Shown: one piece after another, positions 17,224 through 26,867 of the stretch | Position numbering within the stretch: position 1 is the first letter of the stretch | How the letters are laid out: each line of letters opens with the position of its first letter | Origin: Thermoguttaceae bacterium | GTDB lineage: Bacteria; Planctomycetota; Planctomycetia; Pirellulales; Thermoguttaceae | Length of the DNA stretch: 64,000 nt | Reading direction: 5' to 3' | Assembly (NCBI GenBank): GCA_017559825.1 | Contig: JAFYQR010000130.1 | Location: forward strand, 1 to 64,000 | Notes under the pieces: model-generated | Database searches by the model: none | Seen by the model: the letters and a program-made list of their open reading frames with translations, nothing else | What the model was told of the DNA's origin: nothing | Made by a program: the position numbers and the translations under genes

Positions 17224-20200
17224 TTGGCGCGCTTTTTTACCGACCGACCGATTTTCGCGAGCGTTCTGTCGATCTTGATCGTTTTGATCGGCGGCATCGC
17301 TTACTTTTCCCTCCCGGTGGCGCAGTACCCGAACGTCGCGCCGCCGATGATTCACGTCAGCGCGAACTACTCCGGCGCGAACGCCAAAGCCGTCGCCGAG
17401 TCCGTCGCGACGCAAATCGAAGACCAAGTCAACGGCGTCGAAGGGATGCTCTATATGGAGTCGACCAGTTCCAACGACGGCCGAATGGGGCTTTCCGTCG
17501 CGTTCGAACCGGGAACCGACCTCGACGACGCGCTCGTTCTCGTTCAAAACCGCGTTTCGCTGGCGACCTCGAAACTTCCGGAACAGGTGAAGCGCGTCGG
17601 CGTTACCGTCCGCAAGCGTTCGCCGTCCTTGTTGATGATGGTCAACTTCGTTTCGCCGGGAAACAAATACGACCAAGTTTACCTTAGCAATTACGTTTCG
17701 CTCCGCGTTCGCGACGCGATTTCCCGCGTTTACGGCGTCGGCGACATCTCGATTTGGGGCGAAAAGGCGTACAGTCTCCGCGTTTGGCTCGACCCGGCCA
17801 AGATGCGCGCTCGCAGTTTGAACGCGTCCGACGTCGTCGCCGCGATTCAAGAGCAAAATCAACTCGTCGCGACCGGCTCGCTCGGCGAACCGCCGATGGA
17901 CGAACCGATCGTCTTCCAACGTCCGTTCGACCTCGAAGGGCGCCTTTCCCCGGACGAAAACGGCAAAGCGTTCGAAGATATCGTCGTTCAAACCGACGAA
18001 ACGGGCCGCGTCACGCTCCTGAAAGACGTCGCTCGCGTCGAGTTAAGCGCGCTCAGCACGAACGTTACGAGTTCCTTCGACGGTCTCCCGACCGTTACGC
18101 TCTCGATCAACCAGCTCCCGGACGCCAACGCCGTCGACACGGCCGACCGCGTTCGCGCCCGTTTGGCGGAACTCTCCAAAGAATTCCCGGACGGCGTCGA
18201 CTACGTCGTCGCTTACGACACGACGCCGTTCGTTAAATCGTCGATCGAAGCGGTTCAACACACCTTGATCGAAGCGATTATTTTGGTCGGTTTGGTCGTC
18301 GTATTGTTCCTGCAAAGTTGGCGCGCGGCGCTGATTCCGCTCTTGGCGGCGCCGATTTCCTTGATCGGAACGTTCATCGCGATGAGCGCGCTCGGCTTCA
18401 GCTTGAACAACCTTTCGCTTTTCGGGCTCGTTTTGGCGATCGGGATCGTCGTCGACGACGCGATCGTCGTCGTCGAGAACGTCGAGCGCCACATTCACGA
18501 AGGTCTTTCCGCTCGCGAAGCGACTTACAAAGCGATGAGCGAAGTTTCCGGCGCGCTCGTCGCGATCGCGTTGGTGTTGGCGTCGGTCTTTATTCCGGCG
18601 GCTTGCGTTCCGGGAGCGGTCGGAATGTTCTACCGCGAGTTCGCGTTGACCATCGCCGTTTCGACGTTGATTTCGTGCTTCGTTTCGTTGACGCTGAGCC
18701 CGGCGCTTTGCGCGTCGATGTTGCATGACAAGGGCGCTCGCCGCGACCCGTTGACTTGGCTGATCGACGTTTTCTTCGGTTGGTTCTTCAAACTCTTCAA
18801 CGTCGTTTTCGACGCGTCGACGGCGATTTACGTCGGCGTCGTCCGTTACATGCTGCGATTAAGCCTTATCGTCTTAATCGTTTACGGCGGCCTTCTTTAC
18901 TTGACGGCCGACGCGTTCCAGTCGACGCCGACCGGCTTTATTCCGGTTCAAGACAAGGGCGTTATGCGCGGCGCTTGCGAGCTTCCGGACTCCGCGTCGC
19001 TCTTCCGCACTCGCGAAATGATGCGCAAAGCGTACAAAATGGCGCTCGACACGCCGGGCGTCGCGCACGTCATCGGCACCGAGGGGCGCAGTTCGCTCGT
19101 CGACTCCGCCGCGTCGAACGTCGGTTCGTTCAACTTCGTTTTGGAACCGTTCGCCGAACGCGCGAAAAAGGGCCTCACCGACGTCGTTATTAAGCAAGAA
19201 TTGGAAAAGAAGTTCGCGACGCTGACCGAAGGCAAATGCTACGTCTTCCGCGCGGCCCCGGTCGACGGCGTCGGGCTCGGCGGCTTGAAGGTTCAGCTGC
19301 AGTACAAGGGCGGCTCGTCCGATTACTCGACGCTGCAAGAAGTCGGCGACAACGTCGTTTACATCGCCTCGCAAATGGCCGAATTTAACACGTTGAAGAA
19401 CGCGTTCCGCGGCTCCGTTCCGCAAGTTTTCCTCGACGTCGACCGCAACAAAGCGAAGGCGATGAACGTTTCGCTCGACGACGCGTTCGAGACGATCAAC
19501 ATCTACTTCGGTTCGCGTTACGTCAACGACATCACGTTCCTGAACCGCACGTTCCAAGTGAAGGTGCAAGGCGATTCGCAGTACCGCGACGAACCGGAGG
19601 ACGTCTACCGCGTCTTCGTTCGCAACAACTTCGGCGAAATGACGCCGCTCGGCTCGTTCGTTACCGCGAAAGACTCGACCGGCCCGCTCGCGATCAAGCG
19701 TTTCAATATGTTCCCGTCGTCGGCGTTGAACTTCCAAGTCAACGAAGGCGTCAGCTCCGGCGAAGCGATCAAAGCGATGGAAAACCTCCTCGACGAAACG
19801 CTTCCGGACACGGTCGGGTACGAATGGACGGAGCTCGCGCTCCTCGAAAAGCGCGCCGGGAACACCGCGATTTACGTTTTCGGTCTTTCCGTTTTGCTCG
19901 TTTTCCTTTTGTTAGCCGCGCTTTACGAAAGCTGGTCGCTTCCGTTTGCGATCGTGTTGGTCGTCCCGATGTGCTTGCTCAGCTCGCTCGTCGGAGTCAA
20001 CCTCGCGAAGCTCGACATGAACGTCTTTACGCAGATCGGCTTCTTCGTCTTGATCGGTTTGGCGAGCAAAAACGCGATTTTGATCGTCGAATTCGCCAAG
20101 GACGCGCAGGTCAAAGAGGGCAAAAGCGGTTTCGCCGCGACGTTGGAAGCCTGCCGCTTGCGTTTGCGTCCGATTATTATGACGTCTCTCGCGTTCATTT

Positions 20201-20424
20201 TGGGCGTCGTTCCGTTGATGACCGGAACCGGCGCGGGTCGCGAGATGCGTTTCACGCTCGGCGTCGCGGTTTTCTCCGGAATGCTCGGCGTCACGCTCTT
20301 CGGGATTTTCCTGACGCCGGTCTTCTACTACGTCATGCAAAAGTTTTCGCGTCAAACCCGCCGCGCCGAGGCGAAGCGTCGCGCCGCGTTGAAAGCGAAA
20401 AAAGCGTCGAACGAAGCCGCGTAA
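17224..20424 (+). CDS. RND multidrug efflux pump, inner-membrane subunit (HAE1/AcrB family)
   Basis: 1066 residues, the normal length for hydrophobe/amphiphile efflux pumps. It starts at a TTG (17224) with AAAGGAA ten bases upstream, and the protein opens with the family's ARFFTDRPIFASVLS and first membrane helix. Visible hallmarks are ISLIGTFIAMSALGFSLNNL, GIVVDDAIVVVENVERH with the paired proton-relay aspartates in helix 4 (VVDDA), and the C-terminal repeat of the fold (GLASKNAILIVEFAKD, then PLMTGTGAG). It uses the proton gradient to expel small molecules through the adaptor encoded 90 bases upstream. Substrates cannot be deduced. The pair is one operon, and no regulator is adjacent. Confidence 0.95.
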   Translation: MARFFTDRPIFASVLSILIVLIGGIAYFSLPVAQYPNVAPPMIHVSANYSGANAKAVAESVATQIEDQVNGVEGMLYMESTSSNDGRMGLSVAFEPGTDLDDALVLVQNRVSLATSKLPEQVKRVGVTVRKRSPSLLMMVNFVSPGNKYDQVYLSNYVSLRVRDAISRVYGVGDISIWGEKAYSLRVWLDPAKMRARSLNASDVVAAIQEQNQLVATGSLGEPPMDEPIVFQRPFDLEGRLSPDENGKAFEDIVVQTDETGRVTLLKDVARVELSALSTNVTSSFDGLPTVTLSINQLPDANAVDTADRVRARLAELSKEFPDGVDYVVAYDTTPFVKSSIEAVQHTLIEAIILVGLVVVLFLQSWRAALIPLLAAPISLIGTFIAMSALGFSLNNLSLFGLVLAIGIVVDDAIVVVENVERHIHEGLSAREATYKAMSEVSGALVAIALVLASVFIPAACVPGAVGMFYREFALTIAVSTLISCFVSLTLSPALCASMLHDKGARRDPLTWLIDVFFGWFFKLFNVVFDASTAIYVGVVRYMLRLSLIVLIVYGGLLYLTADAFQSTPTGFIPVQDKGVMRGACELPDSASLFRTREMMRKAYKMALDTPGVAHVIGTEGRSSLVDSAASNVGSFNFVLEPFAERAKKGLTDVVIKQELEKKFATLTEGKCYVFRAAPVDGVGLGGLKVQLQYKGGSSDYSTLQEVGDNVVYIASQMAEFNTLKNAFRGSVPQVFLDVDRNKAKAMNVSLDDAFETINIYFGSRYVNDITFLNRTFQVKVQGDSQYRDEPEDVYRVFVRNNFGEMTPLGSFVTAKDSTGPLAIKRFNMFPSSALNFQVNEGVSSGEAIKAMENLLDETLPDTVGYEWTELALLEKRAGNTAIYVFGLSVLLVFLLLAALYESWSLPFAIVLVVPMCLLSSLVGVNLAKLDMNVFTQIGFFVLIGLASKNAILIVEFAKDAQVKEGKSGFAATLEACRLRLRPIIMTSLAFILGVVPLMTGTGAGREMRFTLGVAVFSGMLGVTLFGIFLTPVFYYVMQKFSRQTRRAEAKRRAALKAKKASNEAA

Positions 20425-20481
20425 AAAACGGCGGTCCGACGATAAAACGCGTCTCGCGGCGACTTTTGCCCTCGTCGGCTC

Positions 20482-20510
20482 TTGTCGAAGCGGCCCGCGT
20501 CGAGTAAAAT
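20482..20510 (+). promoter_or_regulatory. Promoter for the FAD/Fe-S dehydrogenase gene
   Basis: TTGTCG (20482-20487), 17 bases, TAAAAT (20505-20510), 94 bases before the GTG start at 20605. Confidence 0.6.
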
Positions 20511-20604
20511 AAGGAAGGCGTTCCGCGCCGTCGACGGTTCGGCGGGCGGCGCGCCTTCGTTTTTGCCCGTTTCCCTTAGATTAACGTCGAAAGGCGCTCC
20601 TCCC

Positions 20605-23600
20605 GTGTCCGACTCGCTCGCCGCGTCGCAAGCGCGACTCCAAGAAGATCTCCGCGGTTTGGTTCGCGGGGACGTTCGTTGCGACGAAATCGTTCTCCAG
20701 CTCTTTTCGTCGGACGGCGGCCCGTTCCAAGAGCGTCCGACGTGCGTCGTTTGGCCGCGCTCGACGTCGGACGTCGCGGCGGTCGCTCGGTACGCGGCGG
20801 AGAAAAAGATTTCGGTTCATCCGCGCGGCTCCGGTTCGAGCGGCGGCGGAGGCGCGATCGGCTCCGGGATCGTTCTCGACTTTTCGCGCTACATGCGCCG
20901 CCTTCTCAGCGCCGACGACGAAAGCATCCGCGTTCAGCCGGGCGCCGTTCGCGAGCGGGTCAACAACAGCTTGCGAACGACGAAGCGCCGTTTCTTCGCG
21001 CCGAGTTCCGGACACGTTCCGGTCGGGACGATCGGGAGCATTTTGTCGGCCGACGTAACCGGCCCGCGTTGGCTGCGGCACGGCTCGCCGAACGAGCGCG
21101 TTCTCGAGCTGACGGTCGTCGACGCCGACGGAAAAATTTGGAATCTCCGTCCCTTTAACTCGCGTCCGGAGCGCGGATTCGTCGACTCGTTCGGCGGAGC
21201 CGCGGCCTTTCGCCGAACGCTCCTCGACGCGCTGATCGCCGAGTTGGAAGCCGCGTCGCTCTCCGGTTCCGCGCCGTCGACCGTCGGAGGCGGGTTCGAT
21301 TTCGGCGACGGCGGCGGCTTCCGCTCGTTCCGTTCCGACGTTGTTCGCGAGGATTTTTTCCGTCGAACGTTCGGCGGCGACGCGCGAGCGGTTCGCGAGT
21401 GGGTTCGCGTCGGGCCGTGGGGCGCCGCGCTCCGAGTAATCCGCGACGCCGAGCCGTTTCTCGACGCGGAGCTTCCGCCGAACGGCCCGTCTCGCCGCGG
21501 CTATCCGTTGCGCGACGTCGTTCGTTCCGGCGTCGATCCGACGCGTTTCTTCGTCGGCTCCGAGGGAACGCTCGGAATTATCGCCGAGGCCCGCCTTGCG
21601 ACGTCGCCCCTCTCGAACGCGTCCGCGGCGGCGATTTTCCTTTTCGACTCGCTCGACAAAGCGGCGCGGGCCGTCCCAAAAATTCTTGAGTTCGAGCCGA
21701 CCCTTTGCGATCTCCTCGACGGACGGGTCGTCGCGCTGACTCGCGATTGGGACGCCCGTTTCGAAACGATTTTTCCGCAAACGACGCAAGCCGCGCTCGT
21801 CGTCGAGCTCGACGCGGACTCCGACGTCGAACTGCGCCGTCGCGTCGAAGACCTGCGTCTGCGCGTCGTTTCCGACGCCGAGGCTCGCGCCTGTTGGACG
21901 GCGTTTTCGTCCGACGAAAAGCAAATTTTTCGCGACCTTCTTCGCAAGTCGAGCTGCGCGCGGCTGCGAATGGCGCCGTCGTTCCAAATCTTCCCTTACT
22001 GGGAGGACGTCCGCCTTCCGGTCGAGCGAATCCCCGATTTTCTGAGCGAAATCCGCGAGCTGTTCCAACGCGAGCGCTTAATTTACTCGGTCGGCGGCTT
22101 CGTCGGTTGCGGACAACTCTCGATTCGCCCGATTTTGCCTTATTCCGACGAGGAGGAGAGCCGCGCGTTCGCGCTTTCGGAACGCGTTGAAGAGCTCGTG
22201 CTCGAACGCGGCGGCGACGTCGGCTCGGCCAAGGGGCACGGACGCGTCCGCACCGCCGTAATTCCGAAGCGATTTCCGAAACTTTTCCCGTCGTTCGTTC
22301 GCTTGAAAGACGCGCTCGACCCGGAAAACCGACTCAACCCGGACTGCGTCGTTTCTCCGGAAATGCGCCGTCTCGCCGCCGAGCGCGCTCGCGGCGTCGA
22401 ACGCGTTCGCCCCGTCGCTTCGCCTTCCGACGCGTTCGACGTTCTCGCGCCGGAAACGGACGCAGCGCTTCGGGAAAGCTCGCTCCATTCTCGAACGATC
22501 CGGCGCCGAACGCCGTTTGACGCCGCGCGGCTCGAGCGCGACAAAAAGATCGACTGGCTCAACCGTCCGACGCGTTCGCAGCTCGAATTTCAGCTCGCTT
22601 GGAACCCGACGCTGGTTTATTCGCCGACGTTCCAATGCGTCGGGTGCGGACACTGCCGTATTCGCACCGCCGAAACGCGCATGTGCCCGGCCTTCCGCAA
22701 CGCGCCGGACGAGAAGGCGTCGTGCCGCGCGAAAGCGAATCTGTTGCGAGGCGTTTTCGACGGCGACCTCGACTTGAGCGCGCTGACGAGCGACGACGCC
22801 CGCCGCGTCGCCGACTTCTGCATTCGTTGCCATTCCTGCTCTTCCGAGTGTCCGGCGCAGGTCGACGTTCCGCGCTTGGCGTTCCGTTTGCAGAGCGCGT
22901 ATCAGGCGGCGACGGGCCTTTCGGTCGCCGATCTTTTCGCCGTTCGATTCGACGACGCGCTCCGGTTGGCGTCCCGTTTTTCCTCCGTCGTCAACGCGGC
23001 GCTTCGAATCGACGCGTTCCGTTGGGCGCTCGAAAAAACGCTCGGCTTGGCTCGCCGACGCCGTCTTCCGCGTCTGGAGCGCCGTCCTTATTTGAGCCGC
23101 CCGCGCAAAACGCCGTCGCTCGACGCGTTCGCCGACGACGCGCCGAAACCGGCTCGCCGCCGCGTCGTTCTTTTCGTCGATTCATTCGCCAACTACTTCG
23201 ACGCCCAATTAATTGAAGCGGCGAAAAGCGTCCTCGAACTCAACGGCGTCGAGGTCGTCGTTCCGTCGGAGCCGCGCGCTTCCGGAACCGTTTCGTTCGC
23301 TCGCGGCGACGTCGACGGAGCGGAGCGGATCGCGACGCGCAACGTCTCGATTTTCCGCGAGCTTTTGCGCTCCGGCGCCGAGATCGTCGCGCTCGAGCCG
23401 TCGTCCGCCGTTTGCATAAAGCGCGAGTATCCTTATTTTTGCGACGACGCCGACGCCAAGGTCGTTTACGCGAACACGACCGACGTTTGCTCTTATTTAG
23501 CGCGGCTCAACCGGCTCGGCGAGCTGAACCGCGCCGCGTTGCGTCCGTTAAATATAGAGAAAACGGTCGGTTACCACGCTCCGTGTCGAACGCTCGCGCT

Positions 23601-23952
23601 GACCGGCGGCGCGTTGTCGTCCCCGACTCCGGCGCAAACGCTCTTAGAGGCGATTCCGAAATTAACGGTTCGTCGTTTGGAGCGCGGCTGCTGCGGCTTG
23701 GCGAACTACTCAGGTTTCCTTAAAACGCGTTATTCCGAGAGTTTGCGACTTGGCGCTCGACTTTTTTTAGCGATGCGCGACCCGGCGATCGGGGTGTGCT
23801 CGTCCGAGTGTTCGCTCTGTTGCCTACAGCTGTCGCAAGGCGTCGACAAACGCGCCCGCAAAAGTTCGAAACGCGTCGCGCACGTCTTAAAGCTCTTAGC
23901 CGCGTCCTACGGCGTTTTTTCGCTCGACGAAGCGTTCGCCAACGACGAATAA
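20605..23952 (+). CDS. Fused FAD-linked oxidase and Fe-S/CCG-domain dehydrogenase
   Basis: 1115 residues from the GTG at 20605; AAAGG lies 11 bases before it and the upstream in-frame sequence has no protein character. The N-terminal half is a GlcD-type FAD-binding oxidase of the VAO/PCMH fold (HPRGSGSSGGGGAIGSG for the pyrophosphate loop, FVGSEGTLGIIAEARL). Then come two Fe-S binding clusters (CVGCGHC and CIRCHSCSSECPAQ) and a heterodisulfide-reductase-like region with CCG-type cysteines (HAPCRTL, ERGCCGLANYSG, CSSECSLC). The same fused order is known from D-lactate or 2-hydroxyacid dehydrogenases of the YdiJ/Dld-II type, which pass electrons to the membrane quinone pool. The exact 2-hydroxyacid is unknown. 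A bidirectional terminator follows. Confidence 0.88.
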   Translation: MSDSLAASQARLQEDLRGLVRGDVRCDEIVLQLFSSDGGPFQERPTCVVWPRSTSDVAAVARYAAEKKISVHPRGSGSSGGGGAIGSGIVLDFSRYMRRLLSADDESIRVQPGAVRERVNNSLRTTKRRFFAPSSGHVPVGTIGSILSADVTGPRWLRHGSPNERVLELTVVDADGKIWNLRPFNSRPERGFVDSFGGAAAFRRTLLDALIAELEAASLSGSAPSTVGGGFDFGDGGGFRSFRSDVVREDFFRRTFGGDARAVREWVRVGPWGAALRVIRDAEPFLDAELPPNGPSRRGYPLRDVVRSGVDPTRFFVGSEGTLGIIAEARLATSPLSNASAAAIFLFDSLDKAARAVPKILEFEPTLCDLLDGRVVALTRDWDARFETIFPQTTQAALVVELDADSDVELRRRVEDLRLRVVSDAEARACWTAFSSDEKQIFRDLLRKSSCARLRMAPSFQIFPYWEDVRLPVERIPDFLSEIRELFQRERLIYSVGGFVGCGQLSIRPILPYSDEEESRAFALSERVEELVLERGGDVGSAKGHGRVRTAVIPKRFPKLFPSFVRLKDALDPENRLNPDCVVSPEMRRLAAERARGVERVRPVASPSDAFDVLAPETDAALRESSLHSRTIRRRTPFDAARLERDKKIDWLNRPTRSQLEFQLAWNPTLVYSPTFQCVGCGHCRIRTAETRMCPAFRNAPDEKASCRAKANLLRGVFDGDLDLSALTSDDARRVADFCIRCHSCSSECPAQVDVPRLAFRLQSAYQAATGLSVADLFAVRFDDALRLASRFSSVVNAALRIDAFRWALEKTLGLARRRRLPRLERRPYLSRPRKTPSLDAFADDAPKPARRRVVLFVDSFANYFDAQLIEAAKSVLELNGVEVVVPSEPRASGTVSFARGDVDGAERIATRNVSIFRELLRSGAEIVALEPSSAVCIKREYPYFCDDADAKVVYANTTDVCSYLARLNRLGELNRAALRPLNIEKTVGYHAPCRTLALTGGALSSPTPAQTLLEAIPKLTVRRLERGCCGLANYSGFLKTRYSESLRLGARLFLAMRDPAIGVCSSECSLCCLQLSQGVDKRARKSSKRVAHVLKLLAASYGVFSLDEAFANDE

Positions 23953-23954
23953 CG

Positions 23955-24006
23955 AAAAAGGGCGCGCTTCGAACCTCGAAGTTCCGAAACGCGCCCTTTT
24001 CCTTTT
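23955..24006. terminator. Bidirectional intrinsic terminator
   Basis: Arms AAAAGGGCGCG and CGCGCCCTTTT with A and T tracts on either side serve the plus-strand dehydrogenase and the minus-strand corrinoid gene that converge here. Confidence 0.8.
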
Positions 24007-24025
24007 TAAAAAGTCGTTTTTCGCG

Positions 24026-24688
24026 TCAAGCGGCGTCCTTCCAATCGTCGAGAAGCCGCTTAGCCAACGCGACGCAAGCGTTAGCGCTGTCGCTGTATCC
24101 GTCCGCTCCGATGGAAGCCGCGAACTCCGCCGTTACCGGCGCTCCGCCGACGAGCGTTTTCGTCGTTTCGGCAAGTCCTTCCTTTTCAAGAAGTTCGATC
24201 GTCGCCTTCATTTGCGGAGTCGTCGTCGTCAGAAGCGCGGAAAGCGCGACGAACGTCTTCGCTCCGCCGCGGGCCTTGACCGCTTCGACGAATTTTTCCG
24301 GCGCGACGTTGACGCCAAGGTCGACGACTTCGAACCCGGCGCCTTCGAGCATCGCGGCGACGAGGTTCTTCCCGACGTCGTGCATGTCGCCCTTGACCGT
24401 TCCAATGACGACGCAACCGATTTTCTCGACGCCCGCGCTCTTCATTAACGGTTCAAGAATTCCCATCGCGATTTGCGTTACCTTCGACGCCATCAGGAGT
24501 TCCGGAACAAAGTACTCCCCTTCGTCGAAGAGGCGGCCGACTTCGTCCATCGCCGGAACGACGCTGCCTTCCAAAATCTCGTCGGTCGACAATCCGGCGT
24601 CGATCAGCGCTTGCGTCGCGTCGGCGGCGGAGGCGACGTCGCCTTCGACGATCGCTTCGTAAAGTTCGGTTCGAGTCGGTTCGCTCAT
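24026..24688 (-). CDS. Corrinoid (B12-binding) protein of the methyltransferase type
   Basis: 220 residues. Residues 1-88 are the helical cap domain of B12-dependent methyltransferase corrinoid proteins (ELYEAIVEGD, LFDEGEYFVPELLMASK). Residues 89-215 are the Rossmann B12-binding domain with the DxHxxG motif, GDMHDVGKN, in which His103 is the lower axial ligand, and the later VGGAPVTAEFA loop. It would carry the methyl group between a substrate-specific methyltransferase and an acceptor. No MtaB/MtbA/MttB-like partner or reactivation protein is in the window, so the substrate is unknown. It lies 68 bases after uvrB on the same strand with no terminator between, so it may be co-transcribed. 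Confidence 0.9.
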   Translation of the reverse strand: MSEPTRTELYEAIVEGDVASAADATQALIDAGLSTDEILEGSVVPAMDEVGRLFDEGEYFVPELLMASKVTQIAMGILEPLMKSAGVEKIGCVVIGTVKGDMHDVGKNLVAAMLEGAGFEVVDLGVNVAPEKFVEAVKARGGAKTFVALSALLTTTTPQMKATIELLEKEGLAETTKTLVGGAPVTAEFAASIGADGYSDSANACVALAKRLLDDWKDAA

Positions 24689-24756
24689 TTTCTTAATCCT
24701 TTATTGTTAAACGGTTTTCAACGTCAAAAATTTATTTTCTTTCGTCGCGCCGACGC

Positions 24757-26850
24757 TTAACGCTCCGGTTTCGGAACGCGGGTTCGTCCGGTCGAGGAAC
24801 CGTCTCTCGCGCCCCGTTTGCCGCGACCGCGTCCTCGTCCGCTCTTTCGCGCTTGCCGCTCGAAATCGGCGAGCGTCGTTTTCTTTCCGATTTGTTCGCG
24901 CAGCGCCTCGACTTGGTCGCGCAGCTCCGCCGCCCGTTCGAATTCGAGCGCGTCCGCCGCTTCGAGCATTTCTTTTTCGAGCGCGGCGACGTATTCCCGG
25001 GTAACGTATTCTTGCTCGTCGGCGGCGCCCGCCGCTTCGTTCGCCCGTTCGCGAGCGGCGATTTCCGCGTCGATCCCGGCTCGAACGCCGCGTTTGACCG
25101 TCTCCGGCGTGATTCCGTGTTCCTCGTTGTACGCCTGTTGCAAGCGTCGGCGACGCTCCGTTTCGTCGATCGCTTTGCGCATCGAGTCGGTAATTTTGTC
25201 GGCGTAAAGGATAACTTTCGCGTTGACGTTCCGCGCGCTCCGCCCGATCGTTTGAATCAGCGACGTTTCGCTCCGCAGAAAGCCTTCTTTGTCGGCGTCG
25301 AGAATCGCGACGAGCGACGCTTCCGGGAGGTCGAGCCCTTCGCGGAGGAGGTTGACGCCGACCAACACGTCGAAAACGCCGTTGCGCAAGTCGCGCAAAA
25401 GCTCGACCCGTTCGAACGCGTCCAACTCGCTGTGCAACCAGCGACACTTGATATTTTGTTGCGTAAAATACGACGCGACGTCTTCGGCGAGTCGCTTCGT
25501 CAGCGCCGTTACCAAAACGCGCTCTTTCTTGGCGACGCGTTCTAAAATCTGCTCGCGCAAGTGTTTAATCTGAATATCCGCCGGAACGACTTCGATAATC
25601 GGGTCGAGAAGCCCGGTCGGACGAATCGCCTGTTCGACGACGCGACCGTTCGAGGCTTGAATTTCGTATTCGGCGGGCATCGCGCTGACGAAAACGACCT
25701 TGTCGACGCGCTCTTCCCATTCGTCGAATTTGAGCGGGCGGTTGTCGAGGGCGCTCGGCAATCGGAACCCGTGTTCGATCAAATTCCGTTTGCGCGCTTG
25801 GTCTCCGGCGAACATCGCGCGGATTTGCGGAATCGTAACGTGCGACTCGTCGACGAAGAGGAGAAAATCGTCCGGAAAGAAGCTGAAAAGGGTTTCCGGC
25901 GGCTCGCCCGGCTTGCGGTCGGCGAGAATCGCGCTGTAATTTTCGATTCCCGGGCAAAAGCCGATTTCCTGCATCAGCTCCATATCGTACCGCGTTCGCG
26001 CTTGGAGCCGTTGCGCTTCGAGCAACTTCCCTTGGTCGCGAAACTTTTTCACCTGCGCCGCCAACTCGACTTCAATCCGCTCGATCGCGCCTTGAATCCG
26101 CTCCTCCGGCAAGACGAAGTGTTTCGCCGGGTAAATAAACGCGTCTTGAACGGAGCCGATTTTTTCGCCGGTCGTCGGATTGACGAGGCTTAACGCTTCG
26201 ATCTCGTCTCCCCAAAACTCGATTCGAAGCGCGTATTCCTCGTAAGAGAGACGCGCCTCGACCGAGTCGCCGCGCACTCGGAATTGGCCGCGTTCAAAGG
26301 CGACGTCGTTCCGCTCGTACTGAATGTCGACCAGCCGACGCAGCAAATCGTCGCGGTCCATTTCGTCGCCGACGCGGAGCGAAACGGTCAAATTCTTGTA
26401 GTCTTCCGGCGAGCCCAAGCCGTAAATCGAGCTGACGCTGGCGACGACGATCACGTCCTGGCGGCTGACGAGCGAACTGGTGGCGGCCAAGCGCAGACGG
26501 TCGATTTCGTCGTTGATCGACGCGTCCTTTTCGATGTAAATATCCCGTTGCGGAATATAGGCTTCCGGCTGATAATAGTCGTAATAGCTGACGAAATAGG
26601 AAACGGCGTTGTTCGGGAAAAACGCTTTAAATTCATCGTAAAGCTGCGCCGCGAGGGTCTTATTGTGCGACAAAACGAGCGCGGGCCGCTGCAGTTCCTG
26701 AATGACGTTCGCCATCGTGAACGTCTTCCCGGAGCCGGTGACGCCGAGGAGCGTTTGTTTTTTCGCGCCGTTTCGAAAGCCGTCGACGAGCGCGCGAATC
26801 GCCTTCGGCTGGTCTCCGGACGGTTCGAACGGTTTCTGCAAATCGAACAT
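24757..26850 (-). CDS. uvrB: Excinuclease ABC subunit B
   Basis: 697 residues, slightly longer than Escherichia coli UvrB because of a basic C-terminal extension. It is the DNA-damage verifying helicase of nucleotide excision repair, working with UvrA and UvrC in the cytoplasm. Walker A is GVTGSGKT at 36-43; the beta-hairpin that clamps the strand is at about 88-102 ([12 protein letters not shown]). The helicase motifs [13 protein letters not shown] and the QTIGRSARN arginine-finger motif are intact, and a UVR domain ([19 protein letters not shown]) precedes the basic tail [10 protein letters not shown] strong promoter (26926-26953) lies in the end of the upstream gene. No LexA-like box was recognised. 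Confidence 0.97.
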   Translation of the reverse strand: MFDLQKPFEPSGDQPKAIRALVDGFRNGAKKQTLLGVTGSGKTFTMANVIQELQRPALVLSHNKTLAAQLYDEFKAFFPNNAVSYFVSYYDYYQPEAYIPQRDIYIEKDASINDEIDRLRLAATSSLVSRQDVIVVASVSSIYGLGSPEDYKNLTVSLRVGDEMDRDDLLRRLVDIQYERNDVAFERGQFRVRGDSVEARLSYEEYALRIEFWGDEIEALSLVNPTTGEKIGSVQDAFIYPAKHFVLPEERIQGAIERIEVELAAQVKKFRDQGKLLEAQRLQARTRYDMELMQEIGFCPGIENYSAILADRKPGEPPETLFSFFPDDFLLFVDESHVTIPQIRAMFAGDQARKRNLIEHGFRLPSALDNRPLKFDEWEERVDKVVFVSAMPAEYEIQASNGRVVEQAIRPTGLLDPIIEVVPADIQIKHLREQILERVAKKERVLVTALTKRLAEDVASYFTQQNIKCRWLHSELDAFERVELLRDLRNGVFDVLVGVNLLREGLDLPEASLVAILDADKEGFLRSETSLIQTIGRSARNVNAKVILYADKITDSMRKAIDETERRRRLQQAYNEEHGITPETVKRGVRAGIDAEIAARERANEAAGAADEQEYVTREYVAALEKEMLEAADALEFERAAELRDQVEALREQIGKKTTLADFERQARKSGRGRGRGKRGARDGSSTGRTRVPKPER

Positions 26851-26867
26851 AATCGCGCCTTTCCGCT

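Noticed and set aside
15862-17991. 709-residue minus-strand frame across the RND adaptor and pump
   Set aside because: It spans two recognised genes on the opposite strand, is Arg/Asp-rich and has no domain.
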